NCBI RefSeq assembly: GCF_030272615.1
Contig: NC_081406.1
Coordinates: forward strand, 479,596,900 to 479,660,899
DNA length: 64,000 bases
Origin: Cryptomeria japonica
Lineage: Eukaryota; Streptophyta; Pinopsida; Cupressales; Cupressaceae
Reading direction: 5' to 3'
Shown here: positions 1 through 12,200 of the stretch, piece after piece
Layout: each line of letters starts with the position of its first letter
Numbering within the stretch: position 1 is the first letter of the stretch
The notes under the pieces: model-generated
Told to the model about the DNA's origin: nothing
The model's database searches: none
What the model saw: the letters and a program-made list of their open reading frames with translations, nothing else
Made by a program: the position numbers and the translations under genes

Positions 1-3000
1 GCAAAGTTGATAGCTTATGAGCTAAATAGCTTTGATGGCAGTGTTCAAAAGACTGAATCGGCCTTTAGAGCATCTGTTGCACCATCTAGAAAAGGCAAAG
101 AAGCTAATACCAGTGGCGAACCAAGACAGGGCAGAGAAATGGATGATGAGGAGATCCTGATGGAATTTGAAGCTCTTCTTGCCAAGAGACTTCCTACGGG
201 AACCAATAAATATAGAGGTAAGCTTCCTTTGAAATGCTTCTCTTGTAACCGGATAGGACACATTGTTGTAAACTGTCCTAATGGTGATAGCAAGGACAAA
301 CTAGAAAAGTTCAAGAAGCTCAAAGGAGAAAACCAAAGAAACTATTTTGTAGTAGTTGATGAAGGTGTCACTAATGAGGAATCAGAAGATGAAGAAAATG
401 AGGATATTGTGTTTGTAGCAGTCAAGGAAGATGTGTCAGATAAGAAGGCTCTTGTCTCCCGCTTTGATAATTCCAATGAATGGATTATTGACAGTGGCTT
501 TTCTCACCATATGACTAGTGATCGGAGTAAGTTTCTTTCTCTGGATGAGTATGATGGTGGTGTGGTTCATTTTGGTAATGATGCACCTTGTATGGTCAAA
601 GGCAAAGGGTCCATCTCTCTGAATGGAAAGAGCGGTGCTGACAATATGTATTGGGTAGAAGGTCTAAGGCACAATCTTCTGAGTGTTTCTCTACTGAATA
701 ATAATGGACTCACTCTGGAATTCAAAAATGGAGTGTGCAAAATAAAAGGAAGGAGTGGTGAACTGATGGCTACCGGTATGCAGACCAAAGGTAACCTATT
801 TCAGCTAAATGCTAGTGTCAGTACATGTCTTATGGATAAGTTTGAAGACAGTTGGATATGGCATAGGAGACTCCACAATGTAAACTTTGACAATATTATG
901 AAGGCCAATAAGATCAAGGCAGTTAGAGGATTGTCGGTGCTAAGCAAACTGGAAAATCCTTTGTGCAAAGAGTGTCAACTAGGGAAAATGTCTTCCTCAA
1001 CCTTTAAAGGTAAATCTTTCACTGCAAACAATTTACGTGATCTTGTGCATACTGATTTGTGTGGTCCTATGAAAAATAGGAGTGTGTAGGGAGATAGGTA
1101 TTTTATGATTCTTACAGATGATTGCTCAAGAATGATGTGGGTCACATTCTTGAAGGATAAGTCTGAAGCCTTTGGAAAGCTCAAAGCTTTCAGAGCACTA
1201 GTAGAAAAGGAAAGCGGTAGAAGAATCAAATGCCTTAGAACTGATCAAGGAGGAGAATTCACTTCCGGTGAATTCAACAAATATTGTGAAGAGAATGGCA
1301 TCAAGAGGCAACTGTCTGCCCCCCAGACTCCATAGTTGAATGGCTTAGCAGAGAGGAACAACCGAACTGTGGTTGAAGCAGCTAGAACCATGTTAATCCA
1401 AGGAAAGGTTGCTCACACCTCTTGGAGAGAAGTGGTGTGCACTGCAGTCTACATAATGAATCGGGTACTCATCAAGAAAGGAAAGGATAAGACTTTTTAT
1501 GAGTATTGGACCAGTAAGACACCAGTGGTAAGCTACTTCCAAGTGTTTGGTAGTAAATGTTATATCAAGAGGAGTGAACATCAGAGCAATTTTGATGCTA
1601 AATGTGATGAGGGAATATTCCTAGGGTATTCCACAAAGAGAAAAGCTCTCAAATGTTACAACAATAGGACTCAGAGAATTGTTGAAAGAATCAATGTTAG
1701 GGTTGATGAAAACTCTGAGAAACTTGAGGAAACTGGCAGAGAGCATGTAGGAGATGAACCAGTAGTAACCTTTTGGGAACCAATTACAAATCAACCCAGT
1801 ACTAGTAATTGTGCTCCTACACCAGTGGATGTTGATGCTAATGAAGATGAGGATGAAGAAGAAAAGCAAGAGGAATCTATTAAGAATATACCTAGGTATG
1901 TAAAACTCAATCATGATCCAAAGCAGATCATAGGAGACAAAGATGCAAGAATCCTTACAAAAAGAAAGGTCATAGAAAACTCATGTATGATCTCTAAATT
2001 TGAGCCTAAATCATTCAAAGAAGCACATAAAGATGAAGACTGGATCAAGGCAATGGAAAAGGAACTTGATCAGATAGAGAAGAATGGTACGTGGTCTTTG
2101 GTACCCAGACCGAAGCATAAAAATGTCATTGGAACCAAATGGGTCTTCAAAAATAAACTGAATGAGGATGGCACAGTGGTAAGGAATAAAGCTAGACTAG
2201 TATGTAAAGGATATGCCCAAGAAGAAGGAGAAGACTATGGAGAAACCTTTGGTCTAGTAGCAAGATTGGGAGGAGTTGGTATGCTTCTTGCATATGCAGC
2301 TTTTAAAGGATTCAAGGTATACCAAATGGATGTAAAATCTGCATTTCTAAATGGAATACTTGAAGAGGAGGTGTATATAGAACAACCAGATGGGTTTGCT
2401 CTATCAAAAGATAGTGACATGGTGTGTAGGCTACATAAAGCCTTATATGGACTGAAGCAGGCACCTAGAGCATGGTATGAATGCTTGCACTCCCATCTTG
2501 TGAAGATTGGATTTGAAAGAACAAGTGAAGATAGCAATATCTACTTGAAATCAGAAGGAGATCAGATTCTGATCTGTGAAGTATTTGTTGATGACATAAT
2601 CCTTGATGGAGATGACAAGAGTCATGACTTTGCAGATGAGATGAAGAAGGAATTTGAGATGTCACTCATAGGGGAGATTAAGTTCTTTATTGGCTGTAGA
2701 TTCAGCAAATGAAAGATGGAATCTTTATTAATCAGTCCAAGTATGTCAAAGAGGTGTTGAAAACCTTTGGCATGGAACACAGCAAATCGGTTGGTACACC
2801 AATGGTGATCAATTGTAAACTATCAAAAGAGGATGACTCGGCATTGGTAAATGAAAAGTAATACCGATCAATGATTGGTAAGTTGCATTATGTAGTGCAT
2901 AGCAGATCGGAGATTGCACATGTAATGGGTATTACCACTCGGTTTCAGCAAAGCCCAAGAGAATCCCACTTGGTAGCAGTCAAGCGGATTCTTAGATATC

Positions 3001-3531
3001 TGAAGGGAACTATTGACTATGGATTATGGTATCCATACAATGATGATTTCAATCTAAAAGTGTTCACAGATGCTGATTGGGCTGGCAATGTGGATGACCA
3101 GAAAAGCACAATTGGTGGTGCATTCTTTCTCGGTGGTAGACTAGTCTCATGGATGAGTAAAAAGAAGAGTTGTATCTCAATCTACAGTAGAAGTGGAGTA
3201 TGTTGCAACTTTTATGAACTGCACCCAGACTATTTGGATGAAGCATGTAGTGAATGGCTTCAAAGTTCCTGTATCTGAACCGGTAAGTATATTTTGTGAC
3301 AATACAAGTGCAATTAACATTTCCAAGAATCCATTTTTACATGCTAGAACCAAGCACTTTGAACTCAAGTATCATTTCTTGAGGGAAAAGGTTTAGAACA
3401 AAGAGGTGGTATTGGAACATGTTTCCAGTAAGGAGCAGTTAGTAGACATATTCACCAAGCCTCTACCAAAGGCTACCTTTACCTATCTAAGAGGTGAATT
3501 AGGGGTGTTGCCCCTTCAAGAGGTAATCTAA
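1..3531 (+). pseudogene. Co1 gag-pol polyprotein, broken
   Basis: This would encode the copia polyprotein that packages, reverse-transcribes and integrates the element. In order: a gag CCHC knuckle (CFSCNRIGHIVVNC, about 233-274), protease motif WIIDSG (481-498), integrase HHCC and DLVHTDLCGP (about 1039-1068), reverse transcriptase with FVDDIIL (about 2584), and RNase H with TDADW near 3067. One frame runs from base 7 to about 2697 with stops at 1087 and 1333. A one-base loss near 2697 shifts it, there is a stop near 2858, a second shift near 3180 and a stop at 3394. The frame ends with TAA at 3529-3531. The protease Cys after DSG is Phe. Confidence 0.9.
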
Positions 3532-3649
3532 AAGGTTTGTGCTCCACATCAGTTAGATCTTCCCTTGCTATATCTTTTTAGGATTGATGTGTTGAAGGAT
3601 GCTACTCCTCAGAGGGAGCAGCATAGTGGAATAGGGAATCTTGTGCCTC

Positions 3650-3777
3650 CACTTTGGCATTGTTGTCAAATGGGGAGAAGATGTGAAGTGGAGAAGATAT
3701 CTATAGTATTAAGGAGAAGATGTGATGCAGAAAGAGAGATATCTTTGTATATTGCCGTCAATACCAAAGGGGGGGAT
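3650..3777 (+). promoter_or_regulatory. Co1 duplicated polypurine-tract module
   Basis: A first block (about 3652-3676) reads TTGGCATTGTTGTCAAA then TGGGGAG. A second block (about 3751-3777) reads GTCAATACCAAAGGGGGGG followed directly by the LTR. The second is the polypurine tract that primes plus-strand synthesis, judged by its position against the TGTTGG LTR start. The first resembles it and recurs in the other copia elements here. A role for the upstream copy is inferred. Confidence 0.7.
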
Positions 3778-5289
3778 TGTTGGCATATGTGCAGAATATG
3801 TTGACATGATGATATTGTGTTGTCCTTGATGTCAATATGATGAAAGAATGAACCGGTAATATGCTGAAATAGTGAACCGGTAATATGTTGAAGAGTGAAT
3901 TGCTAATATGATGAAGAGTGAATAGGTTTATTGAAGTTAAACAACTGGCAAAGTGAACTGATATAATGATGAGAACCGGTATATATGCTAAAGGTGAAGC
4001 GGTTTAATATGGTATGACTACCAATTGGTAGTCTCAGCTTCAGGGTTTCCAGTTGAAGTGTTTCGAGCCTATGTAATTCAACCGATGGCATTGTGTGTTG
4101 AGTTAGCATTGTAATGGAGATCAGATCATGTTGCCACATCAATCTTGTGCATGTGAAGGATATTGCATGATGGAGATTGATCCTATCTACCTCGGGAATG
4201 TGTGAAGTCTTTGCAAACAGTGGAGAACACGTGATGGGTTATCACCTCCAAGAAGCGGTGAAGAACGAACAATGGAGAATGTCTTGAGATCTGTTCAAGA
4301 CCATTGTATTCAAATGCAAAGTATTCAATGGTCAAGATTGAACTGACTAAATTGCTCAACCTAAATGTTTAGGGTTTAGGGTTTAGGGTTTATGTTACTA
4401 ACCTATCTATTTCCTATAAGGTCGATGTTGTGTTTCATGTTGCAGTTGTTGGCAAATGTTGTGTGTGTATCAAAGTGCAAAGATGCATGATTCTTGTCAG
4501 ACTAGATAAGAGGGTTGATACCTACAGAGTGTGTATGCAGAAGAAAGGAACTAAAGCGGGCCTGCATTGGCATTGAATGCTATTATTAGATCACTGTAAT
4601 ATCTATTGATCTCTATCACTTCAATAGTTGGAAAATCCCTTAACAGGGTCACTTTAACTAGCTTGCTGTAAATCCTTTAACAGGGTGACTCAAAGCCATT
4701 GAGTTCATAAAATCCTCTAACAAGGTAAGCCTTAACAGGGTTTAACCCTTAACCAGGTATTCTAGCCATCCCTTAACTAGGTGATCCCTAACAGGATCCG
4801 TTCCTAACAAAACTTGTTGTAACAGTCTTTAACCGGACTAGGCTACTAACAAAGTGGACTTCTAAAGAGTTCAAAAATAGCTTGTGGGTATTCATCCCCA
4901 CCGTGGTTTTTCCCAGTTGGGTTTCCACATGAAAAATATGTGTGTCATATGTGATGTCCTTTTTATGTGATGCCTTGTTGTTTTCTGTCAAGAGGTGAAT
5001 CATGTTGATCTAGCAATTTATTATATTTCTGATGATAGATTACCTATTTATGCACAAGGATAATATGGAAATGAGGGTGTAGGTTATGTGGTAAGATAAG
5101 TGTTTCTGGTTTATATCTTTCATAGTCTCATTGTGCTTAACCGGTAGTAATTTGGTTTATGACCGGTGTTAGTGATTGTCAGTCAAGTTCACTGTGTGCA
5201 GTCAAACCGGTTCAGGAAAAGTTTTTATACCTGTACTGATTCACCCCCCCCCCCTCTCTCAGTACCGATTTGGTATTCATTGTTCATCA
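3778..5289 (+). repeat. Co1 3' LTR
   Basis: It starts TGTTGGCATATG right after the polypurine tract and probably ends at TGTTCATCA (5289), about 1.5 kb. Inside are many degenerate copies of a TCCCTTAACAGGGT-like unit (about 4628-4850), a CCGTGG...CCACAT stem-loop-like motif at 4901-4930 shared with other copia LTRs here, a run of about 13 C near 5243, and three tandem TTTAGGG units near 4367-4391. No clear TATA box was seen. The 3' border is a best guess, since the partner LTR is outside the window. Confidence 0.75.
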
Positions 5290-5982
5290 GTGTGTTATCA
5301 AAATGATGCCTGGATACCCATCAGCATATGACCTGCCTACAGGTCTATCTTTGTCAGCTTATGGGCGTATGATAGGCAGGTGCTCCGAGGCCCATATCTA
5401 GAGAACGGTCACCCCTGCTAATAATGCAACTGATCTCTGGTACACAACTCGGTTTAGGTCATGATACAAATGCGCTAGCATGCATGACCCCCATGCAAAT
5501 CGAGTCCCCTATGTCACCATATGCTCAAGGAGATAACCCCATCTAGTAGATAATCCCTTTGACCTATGATTAGGATAAAGGAAACCTCCAATTAATCTGA
5601 CAAGAATAGTGGGTAATGTGGCATAACCTATCTCTAGCATCTCCCTCCATGCAATGTCATATCCACCTATCTCAGCATCCTTGAACACTCGGTGAAGTGC
5701 ATCTATCCCACCCTGCTCACTGATATTCTAATACACTAGCTCGCCCTTCACAAGAATGCATAGTATCTGGTATACATGCTCGGGTGTCACTGTCATCTCA
5801 CCCATCAGTAAGTGAAAAGTATTGTGCTCACTATGCCAATGCTCTGCTAAGGCTGTCAATAATCCCCAGTTAATCAAGGGTCAGGGTATGTTGAGAAGGG
5901 AAGATAAACCACACCTATCAATGTGGTCTCGCTCCACCTAGCTAAGGTGGGGTATTAGCATCCATGTCTTCGGGAAGTGCTC
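5290..5982 (-). pseudogene. GyA antisense plant-mobile-domain gene, exon 2
   Basis: Reading leftward from GAG at 5982 gives one frame of about 230 codons interrupted only by stops, with no frameshift. It begins EHFP and includes GLLTALAEHWHSE, LLMGEMTVTPEHVYQIL, ILVRLIGGF, GTRFAWGSCMLAHLYHDL and IWASEHLPIIRP. These are hallmarks of the PMD family (MAIN/MAIL1-like, also carried by transposons); the assignment is from memory of the family. The copy in GyC at 33165-34744 aligns along its length. At 5983 the expected AG acceptor reads GG. The 3' end is cut off by Co1 at 5290. Host PMD proteins act in gene silencing; a function here is unknown. Confidence 0.8.
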
Positions 5983-7202
5983 CCAAGATTAGAGGACACT
6001 AAAGTACTCATGCAATCAATCATCTCATCATATTAGTCTTTCGATTTATCTATCTATCAAATCCATCTATCTATCAGTCTATCTTGCTCAATTGAGATTT
6101 TTATCAAATTTCATTGAGCCCCTATCAATGACACTCATCTATCACGTGTCCATCTAGATAATCAAAACTGATCATCAAATTTGATCAATCAGGAGTGTCT
6201 AATTTTATCAATTAGATAGCTAATCAAATCTTACCCTATCAAAATCAAAAATCAAACCAAATCGACAGCAATCCAGCCTCTTTATCAAACATCGTGACAG
6301 TTAGAGATCAGATAAACACCAATTTTTTTATCAAAATCATCAAAACATCAATCATCCAGAAAGTCGATCAGATCATCCAAATTCATCAAAAATTCAATCG
6401 CAATAAAAAAGCTTAAATGATCAAGTCATCAAATGTTGACATCAAAAATCAAATCAATTCGTCAAAACAATCGACAAAGTCAACTCATTAATCTGTAATC
6501 GAAAAAAAAAATTATTCAATAAATTTGTTAACACAAAATCGAAAATCAAATCAATAATAAAAAAAATCAAGTTCTCAAAAAATCCGAATAATCACATCAA
6601 TAATCGAAAAAATTCAATAAATGGCAAAAATCAAAAAATCAAACCAATATGGTCGAAAATCGAGAAAATCTTGTCTAACAAATTGAACAAATCAAAAATC
6701 AACCGACCAATCGAGAAAAACGCAAAAAATCGACAAATTAGGAAAAACACCAAAAAATGGAAAAAAAAATTGGTCGGGCCCAACCCCCCCGCACCGGCGA
6801 TGCTCGTGGTGGCACCAATGGCCTCTCGCGATGCTCACAGTGGCGCTAATGACGCTGCTCATGGCGCTAACGGCGCCGCTCGTGGCATCCATTGCCCTCG
6901 TGGTGGTGCCACCATGGCACCACCGGCCCCTAATGCAACAATATTTTTTAAAAAATTGAAATTTTTTTCTAAAACCAAACATGATAAATGCATACAATTT
7001 TTGTTTTAGGGTGCAAGTTTTTGTTTTTTTTTTTGAAAAATCAAAAAATCCTAAAAACCCATTTTATAATTCGAAAAACCCATGTCAAAAATGTAATTTT
7101 TTTTTACAAACCGACATAGCGAAAATGCTAAAAAATGTTTTTTTCTACAAATAGCTAAATTTTTCAAAAATTGACAAAGCTGGGTTTTCTCGAAGTATGT
7201 AT
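5983..7202 (-). other. GyA PMD gene intron: low-complexity, with a GC-rich island
   Basis: The inferred intron of the antisense gene is about 1.2 kb. Most of it is AT-rich with endlessly varied ATCAAAAATC and TCGAAAATC units. At about 6775-6935 a sharply GC-rich island contains degenerate repeats around GGCGCTAA, GCTCATGGCGC and GGTGGTGCCACC. The ORFs across this island on both strands look like translation of repeats, not genes. Both splice sites are decayed: the donor reads AT where GyC has GT, and the acceptor reads GG. Confidence 0.55.
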
Positions 7203-7277
7203 TGGTGGACCATAGGCTGGAGGATGCTCATGTTGCCGAACTCACTTGAACCTATGCTGGTGGTGTGGGATCGCCAT
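7203..7277 (-). pseudogene. GyA antisense PMD gene, exon 1
   Basis: From ATG at 7277 this reads MAIPHHQHRFK, a stop, then VRQHEHPPAYGPP: exactly 25 codons, the same length as exon 1 of GyC. Comparison with GyC (LERVHRFQRPDDYGPV) and GyE (HRFDRVRRFQRPAEAGEP) shows shared HRF/RVR and YGP residues, and the border falls at the same place. The stop is TGA where the others have an Arg codon. Confidence rests on three-way comparison, because the exon is too short to recognise alone. Confidence 0.6.
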
Positions 7278-7841
7278 TCCTTCCTCTAGAGAAAATTTTT
7301 CAAACAACTGAAATACACAAATGAAGAGTGGTAAAAGGAATTCACCTTTTTAAACTCGCAATGGGGCATTTAAGTGGAATTTTTATTCCACTAATTTTTA
7401 ATCATCTAATCCACTAATCAACTTGGCAGGGCAGTGTTTTCAAATTTCTTATCGAGAAATGAATCAAATCGACTCTAAAAGTCTCTAAAAATCAAATAGT
7501 CATTACAAAACTAAAAATCATAAAAATTTCAAAAGTATAAAAAAAAAATTACAAAATCGTGAAAAATTCAAAAGCATTACAAAAATTATCCAATTCATCT
7601 CCCGAGGGGGCATCCTCACATCAATATCTATCAATCAGCGTCTGGGGCATCATATCGAGATTTATCATCTCAAACATCGAAACCGCATCATATTGAGATT
7701 TGTCATCTCAAAATTGAATCAGTATCATATCAAAATCAAATCCACATCGAAATCAAGATCAAATCTGCATTCTATCAAAATCAATATCAACAACATCATC
7801 AATCAATTTTTCTTTGAACCAACGCATCGTCACACATCGCT
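7278..7841. other. GyA region between exon 1 and the polypurine tract
   Basis: AT-rich sequence rich in ATCAAAATC units, corresponding by position to the upstream region of the antisense PMD gene. No convincing promoter was seen; TTTAAAAAGG on the minus strand near 7350 is the only TATA-like candidate. An ORF at 7693-7881 crosses into the LTR and is rejected as a gene. Confidence 0.4.
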
Positions 7842-7857
7842 TCAAGGAGGGACAAAA
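7842..7857 (+). promoter_or_regulatory. GyA polypurine tract
   Basis: CAAGGAGGGACAAAA lies directly before TGTATACACC. It matches the tracts of GyC (AAAGAGGGGCAAA before TGTAGTCAC) and GyE (AAAGAGGGGCAAAA before TGTAGACACC), read on their own strands. This fixes the plus-strand orientation of GyA and makes the following LTR a 3' LTR. Confidence 0.75.
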
Positions 7858-8206
7858 TGTATACACCTAAAAATGGTCTGAAGATAGTTAATTAAATATG
7901 CAATTATTTGATTAATCCCCCTTCCCAATCAATTGAATTCACAAGCAATTTGATTGATTTCTCTATTCATCTACAAGTAAATAAATCTTCATGATTTATT
8001 TACATAGTTCATTTCATATCCCCCTTTGATTAATTAATTCTAAATTATTTAATTCCCCCCATATAAATCAATTCTTCTAATCCCTAATTAAAATTAACAA
8101 ACTCAAGTTTGTTGAGATTAATTATCTTTTTCCAAATTATTTGAATTTCTAAATTCAAATGAGAACATGGCTCCTAACTTTTAACCATCTAACCTAACCA
8201 TCCCCT
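7858..8206 (+). repeat. GyA LTR, first segment
   Basis: Begins TGTATACACCTAAAAATGG and is AT-rich. It is interrupted at 8206 by Co5, whose duplicated target CCCCT occupies 8202-8206 and again 13539-13543. The LTR resumes at 13544. With the second segment the LTR is about 1.06 kb. Confidence 0.7.
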
Positions 8207-8803
8207 TGTTGGAAATTGACACTCATTGGATTCATTTTGTTGTCATTGATGGCAACAAGATCAGATAGAAGGCAACAAGATTTGATGGAAGTCACAAACC
8301 AGCACTAGGAGGCATATATCGACAGATACCAACATTGGAAGCATTTAGGGCTGCACCAGCACCGGCACCAGCATCAGTACTTCAGGAAGTCGACATTAAG
8401 GAAGATTTATTTAGTAAATCATTTTGTAATTATTGTTGAGGTTGACATTGAATATCTTTTGTAAATGCATTGTAAGACGACATAAAGCATATCATATGTA
8501 ATAGGTATATAAGTTAGCCTTCTAGGTCAATTTAGACATAGTGATGATGGTATTATAATGGTATAGATATAGACATATAACAGAACTGTGAGATGTGAAA
8601 TATATGTATAGAGATCATTTTTGTATGCGAACATTGTATCATGCAATTATCTATAGATTGCTAGGAAAGCACTATTGGAGGAGAAGCAATACTGGTAATA
8701 GTTCAAAACTGTGAACCGGTACAGAGCAGAACCAGAACTGGAACTCTATCTAGCATAGCAGATGCATTCTTGAGTTCATTTTTAGTAATTTACTTTGGTA
8801 ACT
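8207..8803 (+). repeat. Co5 5' LTR, truncated
   Basis: Matches 12536-13133 base for base with scattered substitutions, then similarity stops after TTACTTTGG. The last ~405 bases of the LTR and the primer site are missing, although both outer target duplications are intact. The loss therefore probably followed insertion. A TATA-like TATATAAG lies at about 8507-8514. Confidence 0.8.
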
Positions 8804-9240
8804 GAGGCATAAGCCTTAGGGGTTGGCAAAGTCACTACTAAATTTTGCATATTACCCCGGAACAGATCTAAGGAGATTTGGAAAGAGATATGGAGAACTA
8901 TGTTTATCATCGATAAAGGTTACCCTAACACTTAGCTATGAAACCAACATCCGTAGGGTTGTTGGTGAAACATCAATGATAGAAAATTATGGTTGTATTT
9001 GCTCATAAAAGAAGCTAAGTGAATTCATTTTCACTCACCGAGCATTCAAGAAATCAAAGAAAAGTAAAGGCAAACTAAGAGCGAGAAAAAGCATTGAGAG
9101 AGGATTTCGAGTAATTATCTGAAGCACTCAAATCATACACCGACACTCACTCAGGTATTTTCTGACATTGCATCTGTATCTTCTGCTCCTACTTTTATTG
9201 CCAATTCGACAATCATCGAAGTTAAGATAGGTTAAGGCCA
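8804..9240 (+). other. Co5 leader
   Basis: About 440 bases that match neither LTR. No initiator-tRNA primer site (TGGTATCAGAGC) was found. The frame upstream of 9241 is interrupted near 9225, where a neighbouring frame reads TFIANSTIIEVKIG, so the true start of the Co5 protein probably lies about here behind a frameshift. Confidence 0.45.
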
Positions 9241-12200
9241 GTCTTTAAGGAGGTTCCTGAAATTGTAAAGAAGGAAGAATATACAGGAGCATTTTCTAGG
9301 GTTCTTGAAGGAGTGATCTATGTTGAAGATGTGAGGGCATATATCCACTGCACTCTTGAGGATCTGGTTACCAAAGACATAAAAAGCATGTATCAATTAG
9401 TGATACTGGGAGACACCAAAAAGATCAAACTAGAATTTAAAGCAATTGAGGACCTAGGGTTAATCGGTATTCTGTATTTACTGGAATTCAAGGATGAAGT
9501 TATCAAATATGTCCTGAGAAGGGTTCATAACAAATTCATATGGTTAGATAGACCCTACATGATCACAAAGGAATCTATTCGAGTTATCATCGGCTTACCT
9601 AGGGTTGGACAAGAACCTGGTAAGAAAATTTCCAACACAGAGGTTCAAAAACCCACTGGTTCCACACCGGATAACAAATCAATGAGGATAAGCACAATAA
9701 CTGACTCAGACATAAAATTTGCAAGCATGATCATAGGATATAAGGTAACTCAATCCAACTGATTAAATTTTGTTTCAAGTTCATGCATTCATGTCGCATA
9801 TCAAATGTTAAGAAACAATGTGAAATATGACTTATGTGAATGGATGAGGAGTGAGTTAATGTTAAACCTTAAAAAGATAAAAGGAACCAAGAAAGGCACA
9901 TTCAGATATGGAAACCTAATTGTTTGTTTAATGTATTTCTTGAATGAGCTACCCGGTTTAGGAAAGAAGCAATGGGATCATGACATACCGGTAGGTATGC
10001 AAATCAAAATGGCTATCACCAGTCTTGGTACCGATAGGGATGAGAAGCTCTGGGGTTACTTCAAGACATTTCAAGAAAATATGAGGAAAATGGAAAGAAT
10101 CTCTAAGAACATTATGGAGAAGTACTCCACTGACATATGTTTCATGGTGAAAACCAATGAAACACTCATGGAAGCAGTTGAACCTAGGAAAATTTGGATC
10201 ACTGAGCTTGGATATGAGGTAGATGATAGTATTTTTGAGCTTTATGAAAAGATGATGTTAGATGCCCCATTGGATGAAAAAATAGAACACTTCGGTACAA
10301 CAAGAGAAAAGGCTCTTGAAGTGAAAATGGGTTTCAATAGAAAAAGGAGAGAGAAGAAAATTGATTAAATGTTTGCATATGTGTAGAATGTAATTTACAA
10401 GATAGACACTCAGCTAGGCTCCCAATCTAAACAAGCAGTCAAACCAGTGAAGGTTGCTACTAAATAAGTGAAGAAGCCACAAGTCCATATTGCCCCAATC
10501 ACTTCTGACTCTGACCGTGAGGATAATGAGCCTCTGGATTTCAGAAGGGTGCAAAGGAAGGATGTGGTAAAACCACTGGTAGAGCAACAAAAGGCAGAAC
10601 CAAGGAGGAGACTTGTCAGAAAGGCATCTCGGCCTACTGCACCTCCACCACCGGTAAGGAAGCCTATGCAGAAGAGGAAGTCGGTCACACTGGCAACAAC
10701 AAGCAAAAAGTAGAAGGGTGATGATACCGAATCTGGTAAGACAACAATGACCTGTGCTGAAATTATTGATGAAGTGACAAAAGATGGGATATTAAAGAAT
10801 ATTTCAAAATATTATGAAGTTTTTGAAGAGAGTGAGAAAAATGAGTTAGAGGAAGCTATTTTATTGTATATAGATATCTAGAAGAAGGCATTAGTTGAAA
10901 TTTTTTAAGAGATGCCTTTATCTCTATACAATAAACTTGAAGCTAGGAGACTTGATGATATCAAGAGGGATAAGGAAATCAAGGAAGTTGCACTTTTGGA
11001 ACAATGTGACACTATAAATAATAAAGAGATAAAAAAATATATAGATACTTCTAATAGGACAATTTTTAGTAGTAAAAATTGGCAGATAAGTCTTATGTTG
11101 GGTAGAGTAAATGAGGTGATAAATGAGACAAGTAAGGGGTGGAAAAAATTCTTTCAGAAAAACCCAGTCTTTCTCACATCTTAGGAAGAATTTGCAAAGG
11201 AAACATCCCCTACAATTCCTGACAAATCAAAAGGAAAGGGTATTTTAGGCAGTTTTACTCCAATTTTGACACAATCATAACCGGTTGTAACTACATGCAC
11301 TCAACCACAACCAGCAGTCATAGAGAGTGTACAGTTTATATCAGCACAAACCAATTTTGAGCAAGAGAGTGTATAGGACATTGGAAATACTGTGGATAAT
11401 ACTCCACCGATAGTAACCGACACTACACCAAGTGGCGAAGCCACCGGTGCAAAAGAGGTTGAAATGGAAAAGGTCAAATCAACTGAGTCCATACCGGCAG
11501 GCAAAATAGATTCACCGGCAAGAGTATTGGTAGTTGACACTTCTCAGATCGAGAAGAAATCAATTTTTGAATTAAGTCCAACAAAAATAATGATGATGGC
11601 CACTCAGAAATTATTGAAGGAAGGAACTATAGAAAAAGGATTAATTGATAAATCAGTCTCAGTATTACATTGAATAATGCCTGACTATCAGATAGAGGAT
11701 GGAGCAAGCCCTTCCAGTAAGCTCAAAGCTTTAATAGAACACATATCAAGTAACTATCAATCATTGACACAAATTGCAAACCGATGGGCTTTGGACAGTT
11801 TCTTTGCTGCAAAAAGAGAAATTTTTCATAAGCTTATAGTAACTAGGAAGAAGAAGATAGAGGATAAACTTATCTCTATTGAGGTTTGTTTGAAACAATG
11901 CACCAATATTAACAGAGTATGTTGTAATATAGGAAGTCTACCAGCCAATGTAAATGATAGATTGAAAGAATTATATGACAAAATGGCTGCTATTGCTAAT
12001 TCTTTTGATGGGCTAACTACTCTAAGTACATCTATTGATGGACAAATTTTTTCCTTGGAGAACCAAGTTTTTGCTTTTGAGAAAGAAAAAAATAAAATAC
12101 TGAGGAGAGAAAGAAATTTAAGAGGACTGGTGAGTCCAAGACTTGACTCTTTGGGTGTTCATAAGAGAGAATGCATGGATATGCTAGCTAAGCCCACACC

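Larger units (their letters stand above)
1..5289 (+). mobile_element. Co1: Ty1/copia retrotransposon, 3' part
   Basis: The element enters from the left edge, so its 5' LTR, primer site and gag start are missing. Visible are the end of gag, protease, integrase, reverse transcriptase, RNase H, a polypurine tract and a 3' LTR. It appears to end at 5289, where PMD sequence of GyA begins on the other strand, so it sits inside exon 2 of that gene. The outer target duplication cannot be checked because the left end is absent. Domain order PR-INT-RT-RH identifies Ty1/copia; the finer lineage is not assigned. Confidence 0.9.

Noticed and set aside
4367-4391. Chromosome end or fusion point
   Set aside because: Only three TTTAGGG units, embedded in a continuous LTR.
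5240-5260. Poly-C run as an assembly error
   Set aside because: Similar C-runs recur at the same place near the ends of other copia LTRs (16801, 18283, 24178, 29858), so they are a family feature, although exact lengths may be unreliable.
6671-7009. Overlapping ORFs on both strands across a GC-rich island
   Set aside because: Ala/Gly/Pro-like low-complexity translations on both strands come from short DNA repeats; no start context or homologous copy.
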